Shown one piece after another: positions 24,060 to 37,626 of a stretch of 64,000 nucleotides of DNA. The notes under the pieces were generated by a model. That model saw only the letters and a program-made list of their open reading frames with translations. It was not told the origin of the DNA and ran no database searches. Source of the stretch: Rhabditoides inermis (lineage: Eukaryota; Nematoda; Chromadorea; Rhabditida; Rhabditidae); NCBI GenBank assembly GCA_963966185.1, contig CAWZYM010000172.1:637501-701500 (forward strand), written 5' to 3'. Both the position numbers and the translations under genes were made by a program. Within the stretch, counting starts at the first letter, position 1, and every line of letters begins with the position of its first letter.

Positions 24060-25022
24060 CTTCCGAATCCGTCGGCCGCAGTGAGCAGAGCGAAGACGCG
24101 GGTGTGTGCCACCGGGTGGCAATGGCGGCTGGCCGGCTTCCGACCCGTCGATGGACTCGATGAACGCCACGACACTCCGTGCCCTTCGAACGGGCAGACA
24201 GCAGCGTTGTGATGCTGACCCTCATTTCCCTAATAAGAGACCGCCAAGCGCGCGATTCTCGCTTCCGGATCCGTCGGCCGCAGTGAGCAGAGCGAAGACG
24301 CGGGTGTGTGCCACCGGGTGGCAATGGCGGCTGGCCGGCTTCCGACCCGTCGATGGACTCGATGAACGCCACGACACTCCGTGCCCTTCGAACGGGCAGA
24401 CAGCAGCGTTGTGATGCTGACCCTCATTTCCCTAATAAGAGACCGCCAAGCGCGCGATTCTCGCTTCCGAATCCGTCGGCCGCAGTGAGCAGAGCGAAGA
24501 CGCGGGTGTGTGCCACCGGGTGGCAATGGCGGCTGGCCGGCTTCCGACCCGTCGATGGACTCGATGAACGCCACGACACTCCGTGCCCTTCGAACGGGCA
24601 GACAGCAGCGTTGTGATGCTGACCCTCATTTCCCTAATAAGAGACCGCCAAGCGCGCGATTCTCGCTTCCGAATCCGTCGGCCGCAGTGAGCAGAGCGAA
24701 GACGCGGGTGTGTGCCACCGGGTGGCAATGGCGGCTGGCCGGCTTCCGACCCGTCGATGGACTCGATGAACGCCACGACACTCCGTGCCCTTCGAACGGG
24801 CAGACAGCAGCGTTGTGATGCTGACCCTCATTTCCCTAATAAGAGACCGCCAAGCGCGCGATTCTCGCTTCCGAATCCGTCGGCCGCAGTGAGCAGAGCG
24901 AAGACGCGGGTGTGTGCCACCGGGTGGCAATGGCGGCTGGCCGGCTTCCGACCCGTCGATGGACTCGATGAACGCCACGACACTCCGTGCCCTTCGAACG
25001 GGCAGACAGCAGCGTTGTGATG
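24060..25022 (+). repeat. 202-bp tandem repeat array
   Basis: About 4.8 head-to-tail units of 202 bp, starting near 24059, 24261, 24463, 24665 and 24867. Units are almost identical; the second has GGATCCG where the others have GAATCCG. Each unit holds CACCGGGTGGCAATGGCGG and ends CAGCGTTGTGATG. The right arm of the palindrome has a single partial unit, around 25806-25965. Confidence 0.9.
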
Positions 25023-25287
25023 CATAGTTGTGACGTGATGCACCTGGTCCTTTTTCACACGGCAGTATGCGATGACCATATACACAAATTTTCATGCTGA
25101 TTCCGAATATGAGCATAACTTTTCCGAAATAGTTGTTTAAAATAATTTTTGACAGTCACCGAATAGGCTATCCATGAGATTGACCTCCCTCTTTCTCTCG
25201 TCATTTCTCCGACACTTACGCCTACCTGCCTGAGTTCTTTGTGTTGCATTACTGTATATTTTGTTAAAATATTTTAAAGCGATTAAG

Positions 25288-25540
<253 letters not shown>

Positions 25541-26461
25541 CTTAATCGCTTTAAAATATTTTAACAAAATATACAGTAATGCAACACAAAGAACTCAGGC
25601 AGGTAGGCGTAAATGTCGGAGAAATGACGAGAGAAAGAGGGAGGTCAATCTCATGGATAGCCTATTCGGTGACTGTCAAAAATTATTTTAAACAATTATT
25701 TCGGAAAAGTTATGCTCATATTCGGAATCAGCATGAAAATTTGTGTATATGGTCATCGCATACTGCCGTGTGAAATAGGACCAGGTGCATCACGTCACAA
25801 CTATGCATCACAACGCTGCTGTCTGCCCGTTCGAAGGGCACGGAGTGTCGTGGCGTTCATCGAGTCCATCGACGGGTCGGAAGCCGGCCAGCCGCCATTG
25901 CCACCCGGTGGCACACACCCGCGTCTTCGCTCTGCTCACTGCGGCCGACGGATTCGGAAGCGAGCAGGCGAGTGAGGAGCAGCGGCAGTTCCGGCGGATA
26001 TGGGCGCCAGAGTAGCGGTCAGCCGGCACCAGCTGCCCCGCTCGGTCCCTCGGCATCGTCCCCCCCCGCGTGATCGGGACAGTGTCCTCCCGAACAAAAC
26101 TGTATTTTCACTCCCATTTCCAACACACTTTTTAACAATGAACGTGATGAAAAACAATGAAGTAAACACAAAAAACAACATAGCGTTCGCATGATTCCGC
26201 AAATGATTGAGAAGCGTGGTTCGTACAGTGTCGAAAGCCGCATTCCAAATACTGGTTTGTATTGTCGTATCGAAATGTAGATTGATTTTTTTGTATGCGT
26301 GAGAACTTCTTCTTCTTTTCTCGGCGGTGTGTGGTCAGGTCCTCACTACGCCAGTCGTCGCCGAATGATTGGTCATCGACAAGAATCCTTCCCGAGTAAC
26401 CAGTGAGGCGGCGGGAAGTACCCTCATGTGGAAGCGTGGGAACAGAACAATACAAGTTGTC

Positions 26462-26683
26462 AGGGGTGTACTCGATGGGGAGGTTCTTGCCGCGGACCGA
26501 TCCGTCGCTCTGGAACCGCTCGCGGCGGATGGTCTTGGCGGCGCCGTCGGGGGTGTTGGTCCACTTGATGGTGATGCGGTCATTAATGGTGGCCTCCTCT
26601 CCGAACTTGAACGCGTCGCAAGAGACAGCCATCAGCACGCTCTTCTTGGGGTAGAGCACTGCGCACGGCGGGTCGACGCGGAT
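26462..26683 (-). pseudogene. Major sperm protein C-terminal fragment (right arm)
   Basis: Mirror copy of the MSP fragment at 23334-23555, with the same residues throughout the recognisable MSP part and the same read-through (to about 26132). It also lacks the N-terminal half; a (CT)n tract lies on its upstream side. Its identity with the other arm points to recent duplication or gene conversion. Confidence 0.85.
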
Positions 26684-26805
26684 GGAATGTCTCTCTCTCT
26701 CTCTCCCTCTCTCTCTCTTTCACTCTCTCTCCTCCTTTTCTCTCTCTTTCACTCTCCCTCTCCTCCCTCTCTCTTTCTCTTTCACTCTCCCTCTCCTCCC
26801 TCTCT

Positions 26806-27668
26806 CGCTAAACCATGCCTCCTCTCGCTTCGCCCCTATCCCACTGTTTTTTTGTGTTTGAGAAATCAGCTGTGATTGTTCGTGTACCGGCTTTCTTTCA
26901 TCGAGACGAGTAACATGACGTCTTTCAATTTTAATTTGGACTATTTTGAACAAATACAGATATCGCCACCCGGGCTTATTTCCAGATCAACTTGAGCGAT
27001 GGTGCATTTCCACCATCGACTCTCTCTTTTATGGCCCCTCCCCTAGCGAGAGAGAGCGTGATATGAAGGGCGCCAGACACGTAAGACAGCTGGGACCAGA
27101 ACTGTAGCCACCCTGACTATGAGGCTCTAAGTACTCAAATAGGGAATTTCATCGGAGCCCTATGAACCATGGTATATTCTTGATGTCGGTTACAAAAGAC
27201 AGATAAATACAGTATTTATATTTCTTAATTTTCAGATTCTAGAAAGTCGAGTGACGTTTCAGACTTCACGCAAGCAGTCGCGTCCGGCTGTACCGCCATC
27301 GGCAGAATAGCCCTGTGCGATGCGCGTCGCGAGAGGAAAGCGAGAGAGTGTGTATAGAGTAGAGGCACCAGACACGTCCACACCGTACATGGACGCCCAA
27401 ATGAGAGTGGATGGATGCAACAACGGAACCTTGTCTTATCGGGGGACCAATTATATTGGAATTTAAAATGATAAAAATCAGTCACCACAAACCGCATTTA
27501 GACTAAGACAAACAATGCGAACAATACTACATATGTCTCTCATAGTTTATGTTTTGAATACTCACGTAAAAATGGAAGTCAGTACTGAAAGTCAGTAAGT
27601 AGTGAACTTCATCGGAGCACTATGAAATATGGTATATTTGAGATGCTCAGAACAAAACATAATTGAAG
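26806..27668. other. No gene seen; diverged repeat inside
   Basis: 27290-27440 resembles the flanking direct repeat (CGAGAGAGTGTGTATAGAG, ACACGTCCACACCGTACATG). Otherwise unassigned. Confidence 0.4.
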
Positions 27669-27879
27669 GTAATGGTTTGGTTTCATGAAAAGTTCATTTC
27701 GAAAAGTCAGTTCTCTCACTGCCCACATTCCCTTCAAACAGGAGCCATAAATTGCCTGTGGGGAGGAGGCGATGGGAACGCGAGAGAGTGTGTAAAGAGA
27801 GAGACACCAGAAACGTCCACCAAAATCCCGGACGTCCATGGACGTCCATGGACAGGGATCACCTAACTCGAGCTGTACT

Positions 27880-27931
<52 letters not shown>
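27669..27931 (+). repeat. Direct repeat flanking the MSP palindrome (right) plus (TA)n
   Basis: 27669-27880 is the second copy of the 22848 repeat, in the same orientation despite the palindrome between them. It ends GAGCTGTACTG and runs into about 50 bp of TA repeats. Confidence 0.8.
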
Positions 27932-27933
<2 letters not shown>

Positions 27934-28477
27934 CGCATAGCTTATACCTGCTCAAAAATCACACAATTCACGGTTGTTTTTCAATTTCAGTCGGCTGCGA
28001 AGAGAGTTTATGCGTGTGATTTGTTGAATCAGATCTTAAAAAACACTCTTTTCTATTCTTGTATTTTTCGAAAGAGATTCGTCATAGTCTCAAGAAGTCC
28101 TTGTGTCGTTGAAAAGCGTCTCAGTTATTCTGGATGCGGAAGATTTCGTGCACGTGACATCTATGTATCTCCTGTCCCGAGGTAGATGAACTACATAGAA
28201 AACGCGAGGAATATCAGTTCATTTTCGTCGATTTCAATAGCCCCCTTGTATAGTCTAAAAAACCCTTGTACACCTTCGCACATGTGCACGTATCCGAACT
28301 ATGCCTGGGTTCGATATCTACATATCCTGACTGCTGACAGAGTCTTTCTTTAATTACTCTTGATTTCCTGCAGTTGTTTCGAGATCAGTCAGCTGTCCCA
28401 ATCACATGAACAAAGTGCAGTCAAGACATTGCAATATTTATCTGTGGAGTAATGATGATAACGAAACGAAAGTTGCG
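27932..28477. other. Intergenic with half of a fold-back element
   Basis: 27985-28078 (TCAGTCGGCTGCG, TTTATGCGTGTGATTTGTTGA, TTCTTGTATTTTTCGAAAGAG) matches one arm of the fold-back family without a visible partner arm. No coding exon is seen before the stop codon at 28478. Confidence 0.4.
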
Positions 28478-31400
28478 CTATTCGAAGCAGACATCGTCTT
28501 TCAAGTTGTATCTGTAATTGTCAACACCGTATTACGCGTTTCATATCTAATTCACCTGCAAACGTGCTTAGCGTTCGTTTTCTCGCAGTAAACGTCGCTC
28601 CATTCCCCAAACTCTTTCTCAGCTATGAGCATTTGAGCACATCTCGTGGTCTGTATGTATGGACCCTTGTTGTGATTCACGTAACTTAGTATTACCTGGC
28701 TGTAACCTGGTATTACGTATCTGCCTATTTCGTCCGTGTTCAAGTTCAAATAATTAGCGATTTGACCATTGCTACATCTACGTTAGAGAACAATTATTAG
28801 TGCTCGACCAGATGACACGATCTTACTGGAAAACTTCGCTATCAAGCAGAATTCCCAACCACGCATTGTCTTTATAACCGAGTTCTTCAGTATTCGCGTA
28901 TTTCAGATGTTCTGAAAACAACAAATAATGACTGATTACTACGTATAATTACTATCATACACATATAACCATATAATTAGATAGTGGGCCCGCAAATGAG
29001 TTTTACTCTCTTCACGAGAGACATTAGAATGGTTAGACAACGATGAGAACCTTTTCGATGATGTTTTCAATTTGAAAAAAAATTGCGTGGGTACCCAAGA
29101 GCGAACCCGCGGACATAAGCTCCCTATGCAGTGCATTTCGTTTTGTTTACTGTAGTGTCGAAATCCACGAAAATGATTCCAACGAAAAATCCTGAGCTGA
29201 GTGCGAGCCTAATATAATTTTATATTTCTAAGAAAAAAAAGCTACATCAAAAATTAATTATTATTACAAACTAAATTCGTATATTTCTTGTCTTAGTTAC
29301 CGTATATGAACGCGTTTTCCTCCGCGTTGTGAATGGATGCGAGATGAGAGTGGCTTCTGAGGCTGTTACAATTGACCTCTGCGTCCTCCCAAGTCATCGG
29401 CGTGTCAAAGAACTTGAATGAGGTATACTGAAGCTGTCTTGGAAGTTTAGAAATTGTTGTAACTGCGAAACACGACCGTTTCATTTTTTCAAGTTTTAGA
29501 AAACGTGATTATGTGCAAAAATATGAAATGTGCATGACTATTACCTTGAAACATGCATCCCCGAACATGCTCCAACCTTCATCACACGTATCCGAAAAAG
29601 GAGTGCAGTTCACTTTCTCGCAAGTTATTGGAAGATCGAATTTTGTCACAAACGAGGATCCATTACAAACAGCGAAGGGAACTTCTGGGCTGTACCACAG
29701 ATCGGGCCCAAGATCAGACTGTTGTTGCGAGTTATCGAGTCTCATTCTATGTCCAGTCTGAACAAGTATGTGTATATGTTTCGCAATTATGCATTATTCA
29801 TTTTATATATATCTTACCGGGCATTGCAATTTGAGGCATGATTTTGTGTCGAGAACTGGCTCAGTGCACTCACTGGACAATGGGCAGTTTTTCGAAAGAG
29901 GGAGATTTTTGTTGGCACACGTTGTACAACGTTTGCGACAAGTCATCTAAACCGTATTCTTACTATCTTTCGAAAAATACAGGAGTAAAATCAGTAGTTT
30001 GTTTTGATCTGATTCAACAAAAGCACATGTATAAAGTATCTTCCCAGCTGACTAAAATTTCAAAACAAGTCTGCTCTTTCAAATGATATTATAAAAACAC
30101 TGTGAAGCGTGTTATTTTGAGCAAATATAACAGTATATTTTTTCTATTCGCTCAAGATATTTTTAACTTGAAACAAGTTGATCTCTCTTTATAAATCGTT
30201 ATAGTACATACATATTCACACAATTAACAGTACATATTATTTAATATATGTTCGTTTTTCATCGACTAGAAAGAGCAGGTTTGTTTTGAAATTTCGGATA
30301 GCTGCGGAGAGAATTTATGCATGTGCATTGTTGAATCAGATCAAACGAAAGTACTCGTTTTTTTACTTATGTACTTTTCGAAAAAGAATGGTTGTCCTTT
30401 TCTCAAATTTCGAAGAACATTTGTTCATTAGATTATTAGATGACGATTACAAACTCACTAATCAGAATATCATGATCTAAAGATGCAACTACCTCACAAC
30501 TTACAATATTACATAGGCATAGTAACTTTCACTGATTTGCTTGAAATTATAAATGGTTTCTACGAACAGCCTGGTCAGATCGCTCATTGACGCGCTTTAA
30601 TTCGGTTCTCACATATCTCCCTCTTCTCTCACTCTTTCCAACGTTCTATCCTCTCCTCCTCTCTCTCCCTTTCTTTTTCTCTCTTTCTTCTTTACAAACG
30701 GGCGGCGCGCGGCGCCCAATGGTAATGAATACAGAACTCCATTTGCAATACCTTATCAACATTGATTTTTTCAAACTGATGGTGCCACGTTCTATAGCAA
30801 CTCACACCTCCAGGAATCACTTTCGTAAGTCCGTTCTAAAACATAACAAACATGAATCCATTTATCTCGAAATCAAGAAAAATCACCTGCCAAATAACTT
30901 CATCATATCCTTCAGGGCACCACACGTCTTGCTGGTTATGATTGCAAAGGGAATTGTCGCAGTTGGATAGCCAACACTTAAAACATTTATTAACCTTCAA
31001 TTTGTGGTTTTAACTCACGTAAATTGTTTTTATTTTGTTTGCAGAGCAGACAGAATTCTCTCCTTCCCCGCAATCCAGTCCCGAGGCATTTACGTACTCG
31101 ATATAGTTGCAGTTCGGACACCCTGAACATCAGCATGGCCATGTTGATTTGCAAAGACTGGCAAACCAAGTCCACTACTGTTTTCGTTAACTCACCCGTT
31201 CTCACGCATGTTACCGGATCTGATGTGAATCGTACAAACTCCGTTTCATTTTTAGCGTTAAATTCATTCGTCCAGCTAGTATTCCAGTATCTACCACAAC
31301 TCACACCAAAATGTCTGTACCAGAAATGTCCAGTTACAGAGTAGCTTATCATCTCGTACTCGAGCTAAAAAAACCATTTATGACAATGTTGTTCTTTTTT

Positions 31401-34400
31401 TACACTTACTGGACATGTGTAATCAGAACAGAATCCTTCTTCAAATCTCTCAATGAGATCAGAGTTGCATTCCAATCCTTCTGCACAATTTGTTGCTTTA
31501 GGAAGGGAAGAAATGTGACAAGATGAACATGCTCTCTTGCAAGTTATCTTAAAAAAGGAGTTTATTGTTGTTGTTTTTTTTCGATTTAACCATTGAACCT
31601 TTGTAATGTTTCCCAATGATCCGGAACGATTCGAAGTCCAGCTTCCATTAACACAGTAAATTTCACCGCCTGCTCTTATATGTTCATCGTTCTATCATAG
31701 GATAACAAAAGCATTATGACGTGGTACTAATACAAAGTTTAAAAAACCCACTTCATTGATACCAACTATTTCATGGTAGTAATCCAACTCGCTTCTTGGT
31801 GCGCAATGATACGTTGCTGGACGTTCAGATTCTGGAAGAGACTCGCATGCTCCACCGTTCAACTGAATGAAAGTTCAGGTTAGAGGATATCGTTTCAATC
31901 TCACAGTATCTTTAATTGCAATAATGGAAGAAGTGCACACAGCCTCGTTGAGACCATTATCTCCACACTCTGATACGCTCAAGTCGACAAACTGCAGAGG
32001 CGGGCAGACCGGGCATGTGGCCGACTCGGTTGAATCAGATGTCGTAGCTAGGGACGTTTCGCATAGAGATCATCCAACACTTTTCAACACTCATAGACCA
32101 GTATCCAAAAGTTACTAACCACTCGTTGCGCTCAATGTGACATATTCAGTAGGTTCCTGTTTTGCAGAGGTGTCGATTTGCGGTGTCGTCGACACTGAAC
32201 GAAACTTGAACAATCATCGCGGTTCGATTTCACCTCCACATAGTTGGCATGACTTCATGCACATGCGTCTTGTGAACGCGACGACTTCTTCAATGTCCGC
32301 GTTTGCCGCGCAGTCAGCTGTAAACATGTGTAATGATGTGAGGCTACATTGTTCAACCTTTTGTGACATTGGCCGGTTTTTCGACACAATATGGCTGCAG
32401 ATCACTGCAGAACGGTAGCTTATCGACACATTCACAATCGCCCGTCTTAGGGGTGGTAGCCTTGGTGATTCGTGGGGGAGGAAGCGTGGCTGTTTTATTG
32501 CCACATGTGTCACATCTAAAAGACCATCTCAACCATATCTATGATCGTACGCACAGTTGACAGTTGATGGTCCCGTATCTGTCCCAGCAGTCCTTTGCTT
32601 TTTGAGTACACTCCTGGATACCCTTGTCGGTGCACATTCTGCACTCTGGAACACAGTCCGGCTGACTGCAGTCTTTGTGGTAGAGTGTGAACAGCTCCTT
32701 CAAATCGCCAGAGTCATTGCAACCTAAAGAAAAATATAATTGTTTACTCATCTAAACCGTGTCACCGCAAACTGTAGCCCTGGGTTGTTCCTCGCACAGA
32801 TCGGCCTTTGGCGCTTGTAGCTCGCACTGGTACTGTAGATCCCCGATGACGTAAGACGCGCCGAATGGTTTGATCTCACCGCCAAGGAAACAACCAGCTA
32901 TAAAAAAAGTTCGGATAGCTGCAATGTTGAATCGGCTCACGGAAGCTGGAGACGAAATAGCCCTCTCCTTGCTCCTGACAGACACGAGTCTCGCCCGTAT
33001 GCGCAGAATGTGCCACGCCAGGCCAGAACTCGTCAACGGCATCGAAGCAGTCGGAAATTGTTTGCGGTCGAGAACAAGACAGATTCGAATCCTAACCCCT
33101 CACTCCTGTATCCCAGAATCAAAATTCGTTCTTATCGCACAGTCAGAGTTGAGAGAATTGTTGTTCAGCCCCAAAATCTTGCAACGTTAAAAAATGATCT
33201 CGCAACGAGTCTCAAAGCCTCTCAAAGATTGTTAGTCATTAGTCTTTACATGCTTAGGAAGAAACGCCCGGTTCAACCGCAACGTTATCTTTCACCATAT
33301 ACTCAATCACTTGGCTAGGAATTTCTCGATTTCCTTGGAAGATTGTAAAAGTCTCAGCCTTTACCTGAAGCTGGAGAGATATCCGAAGCATACAAATACC
33401 ATTCAAAACCTCTTTTGTCCTAGGATTAGGCTTGCGCCAGAGTTTTCAAGAAGCAATATCCGAAAGTCATGTTAGCAACTACATGTACATAAAATGTATA
33501 CATAATATACATATACACATACAATAATATACACAACTACATAGTTATAATATACACATACATAATTCACATACATAGTTCATACATACACATACATAGT
33601 TCATAACTGTATGTGAACTCATCCAATGCATGTTAGTTTGCACGGTTCCGTAGACCATATCACTGGTTGACACCAACGGCGCACAGAGAAAGCGCAAGAG
33701 AGCATGCTGTCGGCAGACATGCACCAACAAAAATGCAAAAAAAATTGTGTCTAAAATTACGTTCTAACAGATAATATACTAGTTTGATCGTGTGCTTCGG
33801 TAACTAAATTTCAGTCGGACCGCTACTACACAAGTGTTTTGAGGCAGAAAGCTCTGTTTAACTCACATTTCTTCACGAGCTTTCCGAAGTCGCATCCGTA
33901 TACAGTACCGGTGTCGTCGTCTTGTACGTAAGCGATGTTGCCATCTTTGTCATAGTGCTTGAGCACTTCATCCTTGTACGTGCAGAAGTAGTCTGGGAGA
34001 AGCTCACTGATTGAACCTGTGTGACTCAGATCTCACCCAGTGCAGGCAAGAGTACAGGATGGCCTTCCTCATTCAGCCGACACTCATAATACTTTCCATC
34101 AGCTTTCGCTTGTTCAGACTGGAAGATCTGTACGAGTACATCGTCGAGGATGCACCCTGAGGTTCATTGTATCGAGTGCACCTTTACGATCATACCTCTG
34201 GGTTTGAAGTAGAAATACTCGCGGGAACTCGAGGTGCAAACGAAAGATGTTTGATAGGCCACGTTTCCAATGGTTGCAGCGATTGTCACTTTTTCTCCAC
34301 GCGACGACGTAGTCTTCTCCAAAAGTTCGTCATCATTGCCAGCGAACTGACACTTATTGCCTGAATGTTAGAATTGTTCGAAAAACACTATCAACTGTTT

Positions 34401-37400
34401 TTACCGTCTTTGTACACTGGCGTAGCAGTTTTCTGCACCATTTCACAGGCGTTGAGCGCATTTCCGACTGTAGTGTCGGGAAGTTTTCCAGTTAGCACAG
34501 CTTTGCCGTTGATCAGACATCCTGAAAAAAGTTGGTGGAATGTAATTGCAATTTGTTGCCACCTGTCGCGTGCGGTCTCAGTTGTCCATAGCGATTCGGC
34601 TTGCAAATATATCTTACTCCATTGCTAGACCATGATTCTTTGTCTTCATATTTGACACCGTTATCCAGACAGTCTACAAGTGCGTTGATATAGTGATATA
34701 CCTTCGAATAACATACCTGTTACAATCTGATTGTTAACAACAACGTGCAACTCTTTGTGATGTCCGTTGGAAGTCTCGTTGATGCCTTTTGACGTGTCCA
34801 CATACACACGAGATGCCTAAAATCTTGGTATTATTATTATTCTACTAACAACGAAATGAACAAATGTTCTCACATGTCCGTTTTCCTTGATGCATTTGTA
34901 CATGTGGTTAGCAATCGTAATGTTTTCACCGATGCCAAACGTTTGATTGTTGTAGACACACTCTGAACACATTTTAAGATATTTTTTTTAGTTTTAAAAC
35001 ACATATAAAATGTTACTCACTGGTTCTATGGAAGCACATCTCGTCTTTTTTTTTGGTTGCACTCTACTTCATAATCGTCCATGATAACATTTTGGCCTTT
35101 CTTCAATGATTCATTTCTGTGCGTGCATTCTACAAAGTGAGAAATGAAGATTATCACGAAATAATATATATCTGACCTTCGAGAACTGGTTTCGTGTGAT
35201 TGGCGCAGGTGTACTTGAATCGTGTCGCGTTGATATATTCGGGGTCGGCATTGCAAGCTGAATTATGAGCCACATTGGAACCCAATCCTATACCAATGAT
35301 CACTTCTCGAAATCATCTGCGTCTTCCATTGTCCGTGCTGGTGTATCGTTTCCCAAAGAGATCCGTCAATCTTCTGGATCGCGTTCGGACCCACCACGTG
35401 GAACTTGGCCATAACTCCTGTGAGATCTGGGTTTTCGCAACGAATATTGACACGTGCTGACCTAGGAACTGGTATTGGTCGACAGTGCAGAGGTATTGGA
35501 GTCCGTTGCTGGCGGCGTAGAGCCCGCGCACAGGCCGGCGCTTGTTCTCGGGGTAGCACGCTGCACAGAAGGTGGAGTACTTGTGCCAGAGCGATAGTTT
35601 TCGATCTACCTTACTTGCAGTTCGAAATACGGTGCCATAACCGTCTGTCTCTCTTGTTTCGCGCGCTATTGCCGAGAGCTGACTCTCCGTCTTCCTCTGA
35701 TCTACCCCACCGCGCGCAACTTATTGCGAGCATAGAACTATAGTGCTCACTCAATTTCGGTTACTAATCGCTAGCACCATTTCTTTTTTTCCATAAAAAG
35801 GCCTCTGGCTGAACGCTATTACGTAACCACACGGCTTGAAAAAAAACACAAAACAACACGCGAAAGAATGGTAATTCCACGTTAGTTACGCGTTTACCAG
35901 ATTGTCGTCATGCGAAGTTAGGTACAAGGTGAGCCAGCGGATTTCGTCATTTTGAGTTGCGGTATCGTTCACGCTTTTCGGACCATGCTAATCCATGATC
36001 TATTTTCGCTACGTGCAAACTGTTTGGCCAAGTGAATTTCGATGAACCTTGATAACACTGAACGCTAGTGTACCTTTAAAGGGACAGCGGCAACTAAATT
36101 CTCCCACTAGCTCTGTTAAACGCGTATCACCACTCATGCAAAACATTTGCCGAAGACAGGACCCGAACCGGCGAGTTCAGCGCCATAACGGCTCACACTC
36201 GCATCGAGCCACCCAGTAAGTGAACGGGTTTCTTTCATCTGAGGTTCTGTCTTCTTTCACCATTTCTGCTGTATTGAAAAGTTCAACGGAATGAAAGTTG
36301 TGGCGGAACCAATTTTCAGTTTGAACTAAAATGTTGCAACAGCGAGTTGCAACCTTTTTTAGCAACTGATAATCGTTGTTCTTTCTCACTAATCAATTAA
36401 GATTTATGTTAATATTATTCTTTCGAACAATTCGACTCAAAAATAAGTCGCCAGTGTACCTTTAACTCCATATACTACACATCGAAAACTTATGATATGA
36501 GATCGATAATAATTCAAAGTTTTGAAATAATATCAAAGTTTTGAATATAATTAATTTGCATGGAGTTTCTTGCATTTCGATGTGCCTCCCACCTGAGAAG
36601 CGCAGCCGCCGCCCTCCCTCGCCAGCCACGCACTCGTAGCCGAACAGCAGGTCGTCGATGTGCGACGCGTTGTCTGAATAAGGATCGCATTACACAAGCG
36701 CCAGTCTCGTCAAACAACTGCGCCTCACAACTCGCAACTATCTCCAACTGCATCCGAACGGCCCCTAACCACGTCAAACTACCTACGAATGTCCTTCAAC
36801 TGAAGTACTCCATTTGTCCAGGAGCACAGTATGTGCGCAAGCATGTTACATAGGCGGTGGCACATATTTTATGAGATTTGCATAAGGTCCTTTTCTTATG
36901 GACAGAGCAATGATCACTGATCACTTCAGTACATTACGATTTGCGCTGTTTGCGCGCGAGCGGTGCAAAGACTGGAGGGAACCTTACAACAAACTTCTCT
37001 GAAAACGTAAGAGACTGACCACGCCTTCAGGGTCACTCCCATTCCCGAAGACCTTGGCAGACTTTGATAATCACAGCATTATCACAGATGAAAAGATGCG
37101 TTAGTAGTACAAAAAACCGAAACTGATCCATACAAGACACTAACAACACTATACCGTACTTATAGTATCATTCACTGCGCAACCTCGAGTGGTACCGCAG
37201 TGTATTGATCGAGCTTGTGGGTGATGAGTCTGTGCGTGTTTCTCTCATTTGTGTGTGGTTTTTGCGTCAAAATAGCCGACCATTTTCGTCGATACCCGTG
37301 ACTGACTGTGCACATCCTTGAAGTAAACCCGTCCGTCTTCGCACTCCCATTCGGACTCGAGCGGCACGAAGTTGATGTCGTAGCTGCAAGAGCATTATGT

Positions 37401-37626
37401 GCTGGGAGCTGGGAGATGTGGCTACTGGAGGTTCTGAATCATTGACGCCCCTCTGATCAACTCACAACTTGGCAGCAGTTGCCTCGGCTGAACGCGTCTT
37501 TATAATATGGCTGCTCTCCGTTGACGAATGGGCGCCGACATCCGACTGCTTCTGGAGACGAGCGTGAAGCGCGGTCACAAGACACAGCAGAGAGAAAAGA
37601 CGAAGGATCCGCATCCTGAACATCAT
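28478..37626 (-). CDS. Secreted FN1-like / ShKT-like / Cys-module / C-type lectin protein
   Basis: Thirty-three minus-strand exons fit in phase from the first, 37466-37626, through 37307-37383, 36593-36673, 35462-35560, 35304-35426, 35177-35257, 35021-35129 and on to 28556-28771 and 28478-28511. They give about 1303 residues if one base in exon 7 is discounted. A signal peptide (MRILRLFSLLCLVTALHA) is followed by MIG-18/FN1-like Cys repeats to about residue 520 (for example LLFGYECVAGEGG, WSSNGVRYICK). An ShKT-like six-Cys domain ends MCMKSCQLC near 700, then comes a Thr-rich linker. Two related Cys-rich modules follow (ITCKRACSSC at exon 31410-31547, MTCRKRCTTC at 29818-29946). The C-type lectin domain has MTWEDAEVNC, NAWLGILLD and EWSDVYCEK. 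An extracellular matrix or surface-recognition role is inferred. The A9 run near 35040 breaks the frame as assembled. Confidence 0.8.
29967..30390. mobile_element. Fold-back element in a lectin-gene intron
   Basis: Arms near 29967-30085 and 30270-30390 are inverted copies containing CAACAAAAGCACATGTATAA and GCTGACTAAAATTTCAAAAC. It lies in the intron between exons 30752-30835 and 29818-29946. Confidence 0.65.
32898..33866. other. Intron of about 1 kb, nothing recognised
   Basis: Between exons 33867-33992 and 32766-32897. It includes a run of ACATACATA-type repeats around 33485-33605 and no convincing extra exon. Confidence 0.4.
36072..36466 (-). mobile_element. TIR element with tRNA-like core (copy 3)
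   Basis: Inverted ends CCTTTAAAGGGACAGCGGC and GTCGCCAGTGTACCTTTAA. On the minus strand it contains a tRNA-like core with B box GGTTCGGGTCC near 36170, followed by CGGCAAATGTTTTGCATGAG as in the 1414 copy. It sits in an intron of the lectin-domain gene between exons 36593-36673 and 35462-35560. Confidence 0.65.

Noticed and set aside
24106..25020. Family of 102-codon proteins repeated every 202 bp
   Set aside because: The frame simply follows the tandem repeat and has no independent support.
32870..33190. Plus-strand coding region inside the lectin-domain gene
   Set aside because: It overlaps a well-supported minus-strand exon and has no recognisable domain or splice context.
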